DNA of 64,000 nt from Rhizobium sp. PP-CC-3A-592 (GCF_003217095.1 NZ_QJSR01000001.1:1526009-1590008), one strand, 5' to 3'. Shown: positions 15,819 through 25,568, counted from the first letter of the stretch. Translations and numbers: made by a program. The notes: generated by a model not told the origin, from the letters alone.

Positions 15819-18800
15819 ATGAAAAAAGGCGATCATCTCTTCCTCGTGGACGGCTCCGGCTTCATCTTCCGGGCCTTCCACGCCATCCCCCCGCTGAACC
15901 GCAAATCCGACGGCCTGCCCGTCAATGCGGTCTCGGGCTTCTGCAACATGCTGTGGAAGCTTCTGACCGACGCGCGCGATACGTCGGTCGGCGTCACGCC
16001 GACGCATTTCGCCGTCATCTTCGACTATTCCTCGAAGACCTTCCGCAACGATCTCTACGACAAGTACAAGGCCAACCGCACGGCCCCGCCGGAAGACCTG
16101 ATCCCGCAATTCGGCCTGATCCGCCACGCGACGCGCGCCTTCAACCTGCCCTGCATCGAGATGGAAGGCTTCGAGGCCGACGACCTGATCGCCACCTATG
16201 CCCGCATGGCGGAGGAAGCCGGTGGCGACGTGACCATCGTGTCGTCCGACAAGGACCTGATGCAGCTGCTCACCCCTTGCGTCTCCATGTATGACAGCAT
16301 GAAGGACAAGCAGATCGGCATTCCCGAGGTCATCGAGAAATGGGGCGTGCCGCCGGCAAAGATGATCGACCTGCAGGCGCTGACCGGCGATTCGACCGAC
16401 AACGTGCCGGGCATTCCCGGCATCGGCCCAAAGACGGCCGCCCAGCTTCTGGAAGAGTTCGGCGATCTCGACACGCTGCTCGCGCGGGCCGGCGAGATCA
16501 AACAGGTCAAGCGCCGCGAGAACATCCTCGCCCATGCCGATCTCGCCCGCCTGTCGCGCGAACTCGTGACGCTGAAGATCGACGTGCCAGTGGAGACCCC
16601 GCTCGATGCGCTCGACCTGCATCCGCAGGACGGGCCGAAGCTCGTGGCCTTCCTCAAGGCCATGGAATTCACCTCCCTCACCCGCCGCGTGGCTGCCGCC
16701 ACCGATACGGATGCCGATGCGGTAGAAGCTGCCCATATTCCGGTCGAAGGCGGCGCGCAGGCGCATGGGCCGGATCTCGACAAGGGTGACGCCTCGGGCA
16801 ACTCTCCGGCGGAAGCGCCCGCCGCACAAGGCTCTCCCGAGACCGCGGAAGAGGCGGCGAAGGTCCTGAGCCAGGCACCGGTGCTGGCGGTGGAGACCGG
16901 CGCGACGCCGCAGGGCCTCGCGCAGTCCCGCGCCGAGGCGTTCGCCACCGCGCCCATCGACCGCTCGACCTATGTCACGATCCGCGACATCGCGACGCTT
17001 CAAAGCTGGATCGCAGCCGCCCGCGAAGCCGGCCTCGTCGCCTTCGACACGGAAACCAATTCGCTGGATGCGATGCAGGCCGATCTCGTCGGCTTCTCGC
17101 TCGCCATCGCCGACAACAGCCGCGACGCCTCCGGCACGTCCATCCGGGCTGCCTACGTGCCGCTGCTCCACAAGAGCGGCGTCGGCGATCTCCTCGGCGG
17201 CGGGCTGGTGGAAAACCAGATCCCGGACGGTCAGGCGATCGCCCTCCTGAAGACGCTGCTGGAAGACCCCGCCGTTCTCGTCGTCGCCCAGAACATGAAA
17301 TACGACTATCTCGTCATGAAGCGACAGGGCGTCGAGATCGCCCGCTTCGACGATACGATGCTGATGTCCTACGTGTCGGATGCCGGCGCCAACACCCATG
17401 GCATGGACGCACTGTCCGAGCGCTGGCTCGGTCACCAGCCGATCCCCTTCAAGGACGTGGCCGGCAGCGGCAAGTCGATGGTGACGTTCGATTATGTCGA
17501 TATCAACAGGGCCACCACCTATGCGGCCGAGGATGCCGACGTGACGCTGCGGCTCTGGCATGTGCTCAAGCCCCGGCTTGCCGCCAAGAAGCTCGTGCGC
17601 GTCTACGAGCGGCTGGAGCGGCCGCTGGTGCCCGTGCTCGCGCGCATGGAGGAACGCGGCATCTCCATCGACCGGCAGATCCTGTCGCGGCTCTCCGGCG
17701 AGCTTGCACAGGGTGCGGCGCGGCTGGAGGCCGAGATCCACGAGCTGGCGGGCGAAAGCTTCAACATCGGCTCGCCGAAGCAGCTGGGCGACATCCTGTT
17801 CGGCAAGATGGGCCTGCCCGGCGCGTCGAAGACCAAGACCGGGCAATGGTCCACCTCGGCGCAGGTGCTGGAAGACCTCGCGCTCTCCGGCCACGACCTG
17901 CCGCGGCGCATCGTCGACTGGCGCCAGCTGACCAAGCTGAAGTCCACCTATACCGATGCCCTGCCCGGCTTCGTGCATCCGGAGACGCGGCGCGTCCACA
18001 CCTCCTATGCGCTGGCCGCCACCACCACGGGCCGCCTGTCCTCGTCGGAACCCAACCTGCAGAACATCCCGATCCGCACCACCGAAGGCCGCAAGATCCG
18101 CACGGCCTTCATCTCGACACCGGGCCACAAGCTGATCTCGGCCGACTACAGCCAGATCGAGCTGCGGGTGCTCGCCCATGTCGCCGACATCCCCCAGCTC
18201 CGGCAGGCCTTTGCCGACGGGATCGACATCCACGCGATGACGGCGTCCGAAATGTTCGGCGTGCCGGTCGAGGGCATGCCGAGCGAGATCCGGCGGCGGG
18301 CGAAAGCCATCAATTTCGGCATCATCTACGGCATCTCCGCCTTCGGCCTCGCCAACCAGCTCTCCATCGAGCGCTCCGAGGCCGGCGACTACATCAAGCG
18401 CTATTTCGAACGCTTCCCCGGCATCCGCGACTATATGGACGCGACCAAGGCGTTTGCCCGCGAGAACGGCTATGTCGAGACCATCTTCGGCCGGCGGGCG
18501 CATTATCCCGACATCCGCTCCTCCAACCCGTCGGTGCGCGCCTTCAACGAGCGCGCCGCGATCAACGCCCCGATCCAGGGCTCCGCCGCCGACGTCATCC
18601 GCCGCGCCATGGTGCAGATGGAGCCCGCGCTGGAGGCCGCAAAGCTCGCCGACCGCTGCCGCATGCTGTTGCAGGTCCATGACGAACTGATCTTCGAGGT
18701 GGAGGACGCCGAGATCGACAAGGCCATCCCCCTGATCGTCTCGGTCATGGAAAACGCCACCATGCCCGCCCTTGCCATGCGCGTGCCGCTGAAAGTCGAC

Positions 18801-18836
18801 GCCCGCGCCGCCCAGAATTGGGATGAGGCGCACTAA
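15819..18836 (+). CDS. polA: DNA polymerase I
   Basis: Repair and Okazaki-fragment polymerase of 1005 residues, longer than E. coli (928) mainly through a linker at about 290-390. The 5'-3' exonuclease domain begins LFLVDGSGFIFRAFHA. The 3'-5' proofreading domain appears active: DTE in VAFDTETNSL, NMKYDYLV, and YAAEDAD. Polymerase motif A DYSQIELR is near residue 776, motif B RRRAKAINFGIIYG follows, and motif C QVHDELIFEV is near 952. It is divergent from the sRNA candidate and followed by a toxin-antitoxin pair. Confidence 0.98.
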   Translation: MKKGDHLFLVDGSGFIFRAFHAIPPLNRKSDGLPVNAVSGFCNMLWKLLTDARDTSVGVTPTHFAVIFDYSSKTFRNDLYDKYKANRTAPPEDLIPQFGLIRHATRAFNLPCIEMEGFEADDLIATYARMAEEAGGDVTIVSSDKDLMQLLTPCVSMYDSMKDKQIGIPEVIEKWGVPPAKMIDLQALTGDSTDNVPGIPGIGPKTAAQLLEEFGDLDTLLARAGEIKQVKRRENILAHADLARLSRELVTLKIDVPVETPLDALDLHPQDGPKLVAFLKAMEFTSLTRRVAAATDTDADAVEAAHIPVEGGAQAHGPDLDKGDASGNSPAEAPAAQGSPETAEEAAKVLSQAPVLAVETGATPQGLAQSRAEAFATAPIDRSTYVTIRDIATLQSWIAAAREAGLVAFDTETNSLDAMQADLVGFSLAIADNSRDASGTSIRAAYVPLLHKSGVGDLLGGGLVENQIPDGQAIALLKTLLEDPAVLVVAQNMKYDYLVMKRQGVEIARFDDTMLMSYVSDAGANTHGMDALSERWLGHQPIPFKDVAGSGKSMVTFDYVDINRATTYAAEDADVTLRLWHVLKPRLAAKKLVRVYERLERPLVPVLARMEERGISIDRQILSRLSGELAQGAARLEAEIHELAGESFNIGSPKQLGDILFGKMGLPGASKTKTGQWSTSAQVLEDLALSGHDLPRRIVDWRQLTKLKSTYTDALPGFVHPETRRVHTSYALAATTTGRLSSSEPNLQNIPIRTTEGRKIRTAFISTPGHKLISADYSQIELRVLAHVADIPQLRQAFADGIDIHAMTASEMFGVPVEGMPSEIRRRAKAINFGIIYGISAFGLANQLSIERSEAGDYIKRYFERFPGIRDYMDATKAFARENGYVETIFGRRAHYPDIRSSNPSVRAFNERAAINAPIQGSAADVIRRAMVQMEPALEAAKLADRCRMLLQVHDELIFEVEDAEIDKAIPLIVSVMENATMPALAMRVPLKVDARAAQNWDEAH

Positions 18837-18907
18837 GAAATACCAGAGCGGGGCCTCACGGGTTTGGCCTACGCTGCCGACGCGGGGGTAGGCGAATAGG
18901 GGAAACC

Positions 18908-18948
18908 TTGACGAACCACCCTGGTTCACCAATAATCACAGTGAACCA
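18908..18948 (+). promoter_or_regulatory. Promoter and operator of the toxin-antitoxin pair
   Basis: TTGACG (18908-18913), 17 bp, AATAAT (18931-18936) makes a good sigma70 promoter. It is covered by two overlapping dyads: GAACCA-CCC-TGGTTC (18913-18927) and TGGTTCAC-N11-GTGAACCA (18922-18948). This three-half-site layout is what autorepression by a ribbon-helix-helix antitoxin requires. The antitoxin ATG is 16 bp downstream. Confidence 0.75.
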
Positions 18949-18964
18949 ACGGAAGTCGTGAGCC

Positions 18965-19210
18965 ATGACCGCATTCACCGTACGCGTGCCGGACGAAACG
19001 GCTGCAAGGCTTGACCAACTGGCCGAAAAGCTCGACCGCTCCCGCTCCTACATGGCCGCGCAGGCGATTGAGGAGTTTATCGCCCGTGAGGAATGGCAGC
19101 TTGCCGAAATCGAGGCTGGACTGGCAGACGCTGATCGTGGTGACTTCGCCAGTGCCGACGACGTGGCGAACGTCGTCGGCAAATATGTCAAATCTTCCCG
19201 CCCATTATGA
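18965..19210 (+). CDS. Ribbon-helix-helix antitoxin (ParD/CopG-like)
   Basis: 81 residues. The N-terminal ribbon-helix-helix (TAFTVRVPDETAARLDQL, then SRSYMAAQAIEEFI) binds DNA; the C-terminal half (WQLAEIEAGLADADRGDF) is the typical toxin-binding tail. It overlaps the toxin gene by 4 bp (ATGA), implying translational coupling. Operator dyads lie directly upstream. The function is inferred from family and gene pairing. Confidence 0.9.
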   Translation: MTAFTVRVPDETAARLDQLAEKLDRSRSYMAAQAIEEFIAREEWQLAEIEAGLADADRGDFASADDVANVVGKYVKSSRPL

Positions 19211-19500
19211 GCGGAAGAACGCTTCGTTGGACGCAACGGGCATTGCGTCGGCTCGATGTTATCGGCGCGTATATCGAAAAAGATGATCCGCTTGCCGCCG
19301 CCCGCGTCATATCCCGCATCACCTCTGCGGCTGAAACCTTGACGGAGCAGCCTGCCATGGGGCGTGCAGGGCGCATCAAAGGCACACGGGAACGCGTGCT
19401 TCCCGATATCCCGTACATCATTGCTTATCGGGTCAGGGGCAACGGAATCGATATCTTGACCGTGCTTCACGCGGCCCAGAAGTGGCCGCAGACGTTCTAA
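19207..19500 (+). CDS. RelE/ParE family toxin
   Basis: 97 residues with the RelE/ParE fold pattern: RTLRWTQRALRRLDVIGAYI at the N-terminus, then ISRITSAAETLTEQPAMGRAGR and the C-terminal strands RVLPDIPYIIAYRVRG and IDILTVLHAAQKWP. The ending HxxQxWP is typical of ParE-like members, which target gyrase, rather than RelE ribonucleases; the exact target cannot be told from sequence. It is coupled to the upstream antitoxin. The 176-bp gap after it holds a GCGCGTTC-CAT-GAACGCGC palindrome (19573-19591) and nothing else recognised. Confidence 0.9.
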   Translation: MSGRTLRWTQRALRRLDVIGAYIEKDDPLAAARVISRITSAAETLTEQPAMGRAGRIKGTRERVLPDIPYIIAYRVRGNGIDILTVLHAAQKWPQTF

Positions 19501-19676
19501 GAGAAAACGTCGTCTCGCTGTGACGACTCAGCCTGCGACGCATCGGCGGATAGCGCGGCTGCCGAGAGCGCCGCGCGTTCCATGAACGCGCGTAACCGCA
19601 CCGCACTTTTCCTGAAATTGCCTCTCCAAGCCGCATTCCCGGACGCAAAACCGCTGCGCACTTTTGCTGGGAATGC

Positions 19677-20303
19677 TCAGATCGCCTGCGCGTCCTCACA
19701 GCGGAAGCAGCCGAAGAGGCGGGAGAGGCCCTGGCGGCCTTCGTTGGCGAGGTCGAAGCGGCGGCCGAAGAGGAGCCATTCGCTGCAGAGGCCCTTGATC
19801 ATCCAGCGCAGCGCCCGGGCGGCGCTGGAGGGTGTCCAGGCGCCGCTGAGGGCGCCGCGGGAGGCGGCCTTGCCGAAGGCGTCCTCGAGAAACCGGGTGT
19901 GCTCGTCGTCGATTTCCTGCTGGCGTCCGAGCACCGGGGCGAGGTCGCTCGTGTAGTCGCAGCGCAGGAGGATGGTGAGGATGCGCTGGCGCTGCTCGTC
20001 GGAGGCCATGGCATCCAGCCAGTCGCCGGCAACCGCTTCGATATGGGCGAGGATATCGATCCCGACATTCTCGATTTCGTCCCGCAGCAATTCCTCATCG
20101 GGCAGCGGGACCGCCTTGTAGAGTTCCAGAAAGATATCGGCCTTGTTCTGAAAGTGCCAGTAGATCGCACCGCGGGTCACACCCGCGGCCGAGGCGACAT
20201 CCTCGAGCGTCGCGTTGGAAACGCCCTTCTCGAAGAACACATGCTCCGCCGCATTCAGGATGCGGTTGCGCGTTTCCTCCGCTTTCGCCTTCGTCCGCCG
20301 CAT
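19677..20303 (-). CDS. TetR/AcrR family repressor of the RND pump
   Basis: 208 residues. The N-terminal TetR helix-turn-helix is clear (TRNRILNAAEHVFFEKG, then ATLEDVASAAGVTRGAIYWHF with helix 3 GAIYWHFQNK). The C-terminal ligand domain resembles AcrR. It lies 56 bp after the RND transporter gene on the same strand, so it is probably the third gene of the operon, unlike the usual divergent acrR. A TetR-type palindrome covers the operon promoter at 24995-25012, which suggests negative feedback. GAGG upstream supports the ATG at 20303. Confidence 0.92.
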   Translation of the reverse strand: MRRTKAKAEETRNRILNAAEHVFFEKGVSNATLEDVASAAGVTRGAIYWHFQNKADIFLELYKAVPLPDEELLRDEIENVGIDILAHIEAVAGDWLDAMASDEQRQRILTILLRCDYTSDLAPVLGRQQEIDDEHTRFLEDAFGKAASRGALSGAWTPSSAARALRWMIKGLCSEWLLFGRRFDLANEGRQGLSRLFGCFRCEDAQAI

Positions 20304-20359
20304 GGTCTCGTGAACCTCCCACAGGGGTCGGCCCGCCGCACGGCGGGCCGGAACCGCGA

Positions 20360-23300
20360 TCACTCGGCCGGTGTGGTGCCAGCGGTGTGGCCAGCCGTGG
20401 GGCCGGCATCGTGGCCAGTACCGTGGCCTGAGGCCGGTGCGGGGGTGGTGTGCTCGTTCTTCTTGCCGCGCTGGAAGATCTTCATGACGAAGACGAAGAA
20501 GACCGGCACGAAGAAGACCGCGAGGATGGTCGCCGAGATCATGCCGCCGAGAACCCCGGTGCCGATCGCGTTCTGGCTGGCGGCCGAAGCACCACTGGCA
20601 ATGGCGAGCGGCACGACGCCGAGCGTGAAGGCGAGCGAGGTCATGAGGATCGGCCGGAAACGCAGGTGCGCCGCCTCGATCGTCGCATCCATCAGCGACT
20701 TGCCCGCCTCCATCTGCTCCTTGGCGAACTCGATGATCAGGATCGCGTTCTTGGCCGACAGACCCATGATCGTGATCAGGCCCACCTTGAAGTAGACGTC
20801 GTTGGAGAGGTCACGCAGCGTAATCGCGATGACCGCGCCGATGATCCCCAGGGGAACCACGAGCATGACCGAAATCGGGATCGACCAGCTTTCGTAGAGC
20901 GCGGCGAGGCAGAGGAAGATCAGCAGGCAGGAGAGCCCGATGAGCAGCGGCGCCTGCGATCCCGACTGGATTTCCTCGCGCGACTGGCCGGACCACTCAT
21001 AGGCAAAGCCCGAGGGCAGTTCGCCCATCAGCCGTTCCATTTCCGCAATCGCCTCGCCCGAGGAATGGCCCGGCGTCGCCTGGCCCGAAATGCGGATCGA
21101 CGGGTAGCCGTTATAGCCGACGGTCTGGGCCGGGCCCATCTGCCACTCGATGGAGGAGAAGGCAGACAGAGGCACCATGCCGCCATTGGTGTTGCGCACG
21201 TTGAGCGTCAGCAGGTCGGACGGCTTGGTGCGCTTGGTCACGTCGGCCTGCACGGTCACGCGCTGCAGACGGCCCGAATTCGGGAAGTCGTTGACGTAGG
21301 TGGAGCCGAGATTGGTCGAGATCGTGGCGTTGATATCGGCAAAGGCAACGCCGAAGGTGTTCGCCTTCTCGCGGTCCACGATGAGGTTCAGCTGGGCGAC
21401 GTCCGGCAGGCCGTCGACGCGGACGCCGGCAAGGATCGGGCTCTGCGCGGCAAGGCCGAGCAGCTGGTCGCGGGCGGCGGCGAGCGCCGTATCCCCCTGA
21501 CCGGCACGGTCCTGAAGGCGGAACTCGAAGCCGTTGCTGGTGCCGAGCCCCTGGATCGGCGGCGGCGACAGCGCAAACGCGATCGCGTCGCGGATCTGGC
21601 TGAAGGCGATCGAGGCCCGCATGGCAATCGAAGCTGCCGAATCGTCGGCACCGCGATCCGCCCAGTCCTTGAGCGTGATGAAGGCGAGGGCTGCGTTCTG
21701 GCCGGAGCCCGAGAAGGAGAAGCCGTTGACGGCGATGATGCGATCGACCGCGCCTTCCTTACCGAAGAAGCCTTCCACCTGCTGGATGACCTCGGTCGTC
21801 CGGTTGGCGGTGGCTTCCGAGGGAAGCTGCATGGAGACGATGATATAGCCTTGGTCTTCGTTCGGCAGGAAGGCCGAGGGAAGACGCAGGAACAGGTAGC
21901 CCATGGCGGCGACGATCACGAGGTAGACGAGCATGAAGCGGCCCGACCGCTTGATCATCCAGGCGACCCAGCCGCTATAGCGGTGCGAGGTCTTGTCGAA
22001 GCCGCGGTTGAACATGCCGAAGAAGCCGCGCTTCTGCTGGTGCTGGCCCTTCGGAATCTGCTTGAGGAAGCTGCCGGCGAGCGCCGGCGTCAGCGACAGC
22101 GCCAGGAAGGCGGAGAACAGGATCGAGGTCACCATGGTCAGCGAGAACTGCTGGTAGATGACGCCGACCGAGCCCGGGAAGAAGGCCATGGGAATGAATA
22201 CGGCGGAGAGAACCAGCGTGATGCCGATGACGGCGCCGGTGATCTGGCCCATCGCCTTGCGCGTCGCCTCCTTCGGCGTCAGCCCCTCTTCCGTCATGAT
22301 GCGCTCGACGTTCTCGACCACGATGATGGCGTCATCGACGAGAATGCCGATCGCCAGCACCATGGCGAACATGGTCAGCACGTTGATGGAGAAGCCCGCG
22401 GCATAGATGATGGCGCAGGTGCCGAGCAGCGCGACCGGCACGACGATGGTTGGGATGAGCGTGTAGCGGATGTTCTGCAGGAACAGGAACATCACGAGGA
22501 AGACGAGCGCGACGGCTTCCAAGAGCGTGTGCAGCACCTTTTCGATCGAGACCTCGACGAAGGGCGCGGTGTTGTAGGGAATGGAATATTCGACGCCTGC
22601 GGGGAAATAGCCTTTCAGCTCTTCCATCCGCGCCTCGATCAGCGTCGCGGTGTTGAGCGCGTTGCCGGTCGGGGTGAGCTGGACGGCGATGGCCGCCGAA
22701 GGCTTGCCGTTGAGGCGGGTCGAGGTGTCATAGCTCTGGCCACCGACCTCGAGCCGGGCGACGTCGCGCAGGCGCACGGCGGACCCGTCGGGATTGGCGC
22801 GCAGCACGATCGCGCCGAACTCTTCCGGTGAGGACAGCTGGCCCTTGACGAGAACGGGGGCCGAGACCTGCTGGGTGATCGGGTTCGGTTGGGCGCCGAT
22901 GGAGCCGGCGGCGATCTGGGCGTTCTGCGCCTGGATGGCGCTGGTCACGTCGCCGGCCGTCAGGTTCAGGCCGACCATCTTGTCGGGGTCGATCCAGACG
23001 CGCATGGAGCGCTCGGAGGAGAACAGCTGCGCCTGTCCGACGCCCTCGATGCGCTGGACTTCGTTCAGCACGTTGCGGCTGAGATAGTCGCCCAGACCAA
23101 TAGCGTCCATCGAACCGTCGGTGGAGGTCAGCGAGATGATCAGGAGGAAGCCCGAGCCGGCTTCATCGACCTGAATGCCCTGCTGCGTGACCGCATCCGG
23201 CAGGCGCGGCTCGACGCGGCGAACGCGGTTCTGCACGTCCACGGCCGCATCGCCCGGATCGGTGCCCGGCGCGAAGGTGACGTTGATGGAGACGGCGCCG

Positions 23301-23554
23301 GCAGCGTTCGACGTGGACTCGAAATACTGAAGACCGTCGATGCCGTTCAGCTCGTTCTCGATCAGCTGCGTCACACCCTGATACGTCTCGGTGGAAGACG
23401 CGCCGGGATAATTGGCGGAAATGCTGATCTGCGGCGGCGCGACGCTCGGATATTGCGCGATCGGCAGGAAGGGGATCGCGATGATCCCGGCGATCATGAT
23501 GAAGAGGGCGACGACCCAGGCGAAAATGGGCCGGTCGATAAAGAAACTGGGCAT
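20360..23554 (-). CDS. acrB: RND multidrug efflux transporter (AcrB/HAE1 family)
   Basis: 1064-residue inner-membrane proton/drug antiporter, the length of AcrB (1049). It begins MPSFFIDRPIFAWVVALF, the classical first helix. Twelve transmembrane helices flank two large periplasmic loops. The proton-relay Asp pair is in AIGILVDDAIIVVENVER. It forms a pump with the periplasmic adaptor encoded 9 bp upstream; no outer-membrane TolC gene is in the window, so a genome-encoded TolC must be shared. Substrates cannot be told from sequence. Confidence 0.95.
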   Translation of the reverse strand: MPSFFIDRPIFAWVVALFIMIAGIIAIPFLPIAQYPSVAPPQISISANYPGASSTETYQGVTQLIENELNGIDGLQYFESTSNAAGAVSINVTFAPGTDPGDAAVDVQNRVRRVEPRLPDAVTQQGIQVDEAGSGFLLIISLTSTDGSMDAIGLGDYLSRNVLNEVQRIEGVGQAQLFSSERSMRVWIDPDKMVGLNLTAGDVTSAIQAQNAQIAAGSIGAQPNPITQQVSAPVLVKGQLSSPEEFGAIVLRANPDGSAVRLRDVARLEVGGQSYDTSTRLNGKPSAAIAVQLTPTGNALNTATLIEARMEELKGYFPAGVEYSIPYNTAPFVEVSIEKVLHTLLEAVALVFLVMFLFLQNIRYTLIPTIVVPVALLGTCAIIYAAGFSINVLTMFAMVLAIGILVDDAIIVVENVERIMTEEGLTPKEATRKAMGQITGAVIGITLVLSAVFIPMAFFPGSVGVIYQQFSLTMVTSILFSAFLALSLTPALAGSFLKQIPKGQHQQKRGFFGMFNRGFDKTSHRYSGWVAWMIKRSGRFMLVYLVIVAAMGYLFLRLPSAFLPNEDQGYIIVSMQLPSEATANRTTEVIQQVEGFFGKEGAVDRIIAVNGFSFSGSGQNAALAFITLKDWADRGADDSAASIAMRASIAFSQIRDAIAFALSPPPIQGLGTSNGFEFRLQDRAGQGDTALAAARDQLLGLAAQSPILAGVRVDGLPDVAQLNLIVDREKANTFGVAFADINATISTNLGSTYVNDFPNSGRLQRVTVQADVTKRTKPSDLLTLNVRNTNGGMVPLSAFSSIEWQMGPAQTVGYNGYPSIRISGQATPGHSSGEAIAEMERLMGELPSGFAYEWSGQSREEIQSGSQAPLLIGLSCLLIFLCLAALYESWSIPISVMLVVPLGIIGAVIAITLRDLSNDVYFKVGLITIMGLSAKNAILIIEFAKEQMEAGKSLMDATIEAAHLRFRPILMTSLAFTLGVVPLAIASGASAASQNAIGTGVLGGMISATILAVFFVPVFFVFVMKIFQRGKKNEHTTPAPASGHGTGHDAGPTAGHTAGTTPAE

Positions 23555-23563
23555 GGACCGTCC

Positions 23564-24880
23564 TTAATTCGCTTGTGCAGGTGCCGCTTGTGCAGGCTTG
23601 GCGCCGCCTTCGGGAGCGGCAGGCTTGGCGTCGGCAGCGGGCTGGCCGGCCGGATTGTTGCCCCCCTGTTCGTTGCCAGCAGGCTCGCCTTCCGGCTTCG
23701 TGGCGGCGGCAGGTGCCGCTTCGCCTTCCGGCTTGGGCGGCTCGGGGTTCCAGTCGACGGCCTTCACCGGCGCGCCGGGGCCGACCTTCTGGAAGCCCTC
23801 GACGATGATCTTCTCATCCGCCTTCAGGCCGCTCGAGATGACCCAGCGATCGCCGACGACGCGGCTCGTCATGACGGGGCGGATCTCGACCTTGCTCTCG
23901 CCGTTGACGACATAGACCAGCGCCTTGCCGGCGGTGTCGCGCTGAATGGCCTGCTGCGGCACGGCGATCGCATTGCGCTCGATGCCCTGCTGGATCTGGC
24001 CGCGGACATACATGCCGGGCAGGAGATCGCCGTTCGGATTGGCGAATTCGCCGCGCAGCGTGATCTGGCCGGTGGTTTCATCGACCGCCGCCTCGGAGAA
24101 GAGCAGACGGCCCTTTTCCGGATAGGGCGTGCCGTCGTCCAGCACCAGCTGAGCGGCCGCCTCGTTGGCATCGGTCATCAACTGTCCGTCCTGCAGCGCC
24201 TTGCGCAGGCGGATGACGTCGGTCGCCGTCTGGGTGAAGTCGGCATAGACGGGGTCGAGCTGCTGGATGGTGGCGAGGTTTTCCGTGCCGCTCTGGCTGA
24301 CCAGCGCGCCTTCGGTGATCAGCGCGCGGCCGATCCGGCCGCTGATCGGCGCGGTCACGTTGGTATATTCGAGGTTCAGACGGGCGGAGGCGACGCCGGC
24401 TTCGGCGATCGCCACATCCGCATCGGCCTGGGCCAGAAGCGCGACGGCGTCGTCAAAATTCTGCTGGGTCGCGACGTTCGAGCGGCGCAGCTGCTCCTGC
24501 CGATCCGACGTGTTGCGGGCCTGCGTCTGGGCGGCACGCGCCCGGGCGAGCGTCGCCTCGGCGCTGTCGACCTGCACCTGGAAGGGTTTTGGATCGATGC
24601 GGTAGAGCACGTCGCCCTGCTGGACCGTGGTGCCCTGCTCGAACACGCGCTCGACCACGATGCCGGAGACGCGCGGGCGGACTTCCGCGGTGCGGGTCGC
24701 AGCGATTCGGCCCGGAAGCTCGTTGGTGATCGGCAGCTCCTCGGTCTTCGTCGTGACGACGGCGACTTCGGACGGCGGGGGCGCAGGCTGACCCTGCGCT
24801 TGGCTCTCCTCCTGCTGGCAGGCACTCAGGAAAGCCGCACTGATGACGACAGCGGCGAGCGTCAGACGATTGGTCCGCAT
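23564..24880 (-). CDS. acrA: RND periplasmic adaptor lipoprotein (AcrA-like)
   Basis: 438 residues; links the RND pump to an outer-membrane channel. The ATG at 24880 gives a lipoprotein signal with lipobox LSAC (Cys about residue 20). Then come the split lipoyl domain (RPRVSGIVVERVFEQGTTVQQGDVL), a coiled-coil hairpin rich in Ala/Gln (SAEATLARARAAQTQARN), a second lipoyl half, and a beta-barrel. The last 60 residues are a Pro/Ala/Glu-rich, probably disordered tail, longer than usual. First gene of the operon. Confidence 0.94.
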   Translation of the reverse strand: MRTNRLTLAAVVISAAFLSACQQEESQAQGQPAPPPSEVAVVTTKTEELPITNELPGRIAATRTAEVRPRVSGIVVERVFEQGTTVQQGDVLYRIDPKPFQVQVDSAEATLARARAAQTQARNTSDRQEQLRRSNVATQQNFDDAVALLAQADADVAIAEAGVASARLNLEYTNVTAPISGRIGRALITEGALVSQSGTENLATIQQLDPVYADFTQTATDVIRLRKALQDGQLMTDANEAAAQLVLDDGTPYPEKGRLLFSEAAVDETTGQITLRGEFANPNGDLLPGMYVRGQIQQGIERNAIAVPQQAIQRDTAGKALVYVVNGESKVEIRPVMTSRVVGDRWVISSGLKADEKIIVEGFQKVGPGAPVKAVDWNPEPPKPEGEAAPAAATKPEGEPAGNEQGGNNPAGQPAADAKPAAPEGGAKPAQAAPAQAN

Positions 24881-24994
24881 AGATAGGTCCCACGAAAAAG
24901 ACCGGCGCGCGCATGAGATCTCAGGGCGTCGGCCGGAGGAAACGAAAATCAGACAGTTGCCCGAAGACGGATTCAAGGGCAGGTCGTGCGCTAT

Positions 24995-25023
24995 ACAAAC
25001 ACGAGTGTATGTTTTCGAGTCAA
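24995..25023 (-). promoter_or_regulatory. Efflux operon promoter overlapped by TetR-type operator
   Basis: ACAAACAC-GA-GTGTATGT (24995-25012) is an 18-bp dyad with one mismatch. On the minus strand TTGACT (25023-25018) precedes it, and TTTGTA or TATAGC at its far edge can serve as the -10, so a repressor bound here would block RNA polymerase. The likely ligand is the TetR protein encoded as the third gene. Confidence 0.65.
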
Positions 25024-25091
25024 GCAGATCCTGCCAATGATGCAGCGCACAATTTTGTGATGACTTAACAAATCGATGTCTCGCCGTGATG

Positions 25092-25568
25092 TCAGACCCC
25101 GGTCGAACCGAAGCCGCCGGCGCCGCGCGCCGTTTCCGAAAACGCGGTTGCCTCGGTGACGCGGGCCTGCGTCACCGGTGCGATCACCATCTGGGCGATG
25201 CGCATGTCGCGGGTGATGGTGAAGGGATCAGCACCGTGGTTGATCAGCAGCACCTTCACCTCGCCGCGATAATCACTGTCGATCGTGCCCGGCGTGTTGA
25301 GGCAGGTGACGCCGTTCTTGAAGGCGAGACCCGAGCGCGGGCGAACCTGCCCCTCGAACCCGTCAGGGATCTCGAAGACGAAGCCGGTCGGCACCAACGC
25401 ACGTTCGCCCGGCGCCAGGACCAGCGCTTCGTCCGCGGCCACGGCGGCCCGCAGGTCCATGCCCGCGGCGCCAGGCGTCTCATAGGCCGGCAGCGCAAGC
25501 CCCTCCCCGTGGGGAAGACGGACAAGGGTAAGCACGGGAATTTCGATGGAACCGGGGATGTCCGTCAT
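25092..25568 (-). CDS. dut: dUTP pyrophosphatase
   Basis: Hydrolyses dUTP to dUMP, keeping uracil out of DNA and feeding thymidylate synthesis. The 158 residues carry all five trimeric dUTPase motifs: [37 protein letters not shown] and the flexible C-terminal GAGGFGSTG. The ATG at 25568 is preceded by GAAGGCG; a GTG 15 bases upstream is open but has no ribosome site. In many rhizobia dut lies next to coaBC; here coaBC is about 14 kb away, suggesting rearrangement. Confidence 0.96.
   Translation of the reverse strand: MTDIPGSIEIPVLTLVRLPHGEGLALPAYETPGAAGMDLRAAVAADEALVLAPGERALVPTGFVFEIPDGFEGQVRPRSGLAFKNGVTCLNTPGTIDSDYRGEVKVLLINHGADPFTITRDMRIAQMVIAPVTQARVTEATAFSETARGAGGFGSTGV

Noticed and set aside
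15651-18932. A 1093-codon minus-strand open frame opposite polA
   Set aside because: Same GC-driven antisense effect as other long shadows (for example opposite acrB, cpaF and dnaA); no domain-like content or ribosome site.
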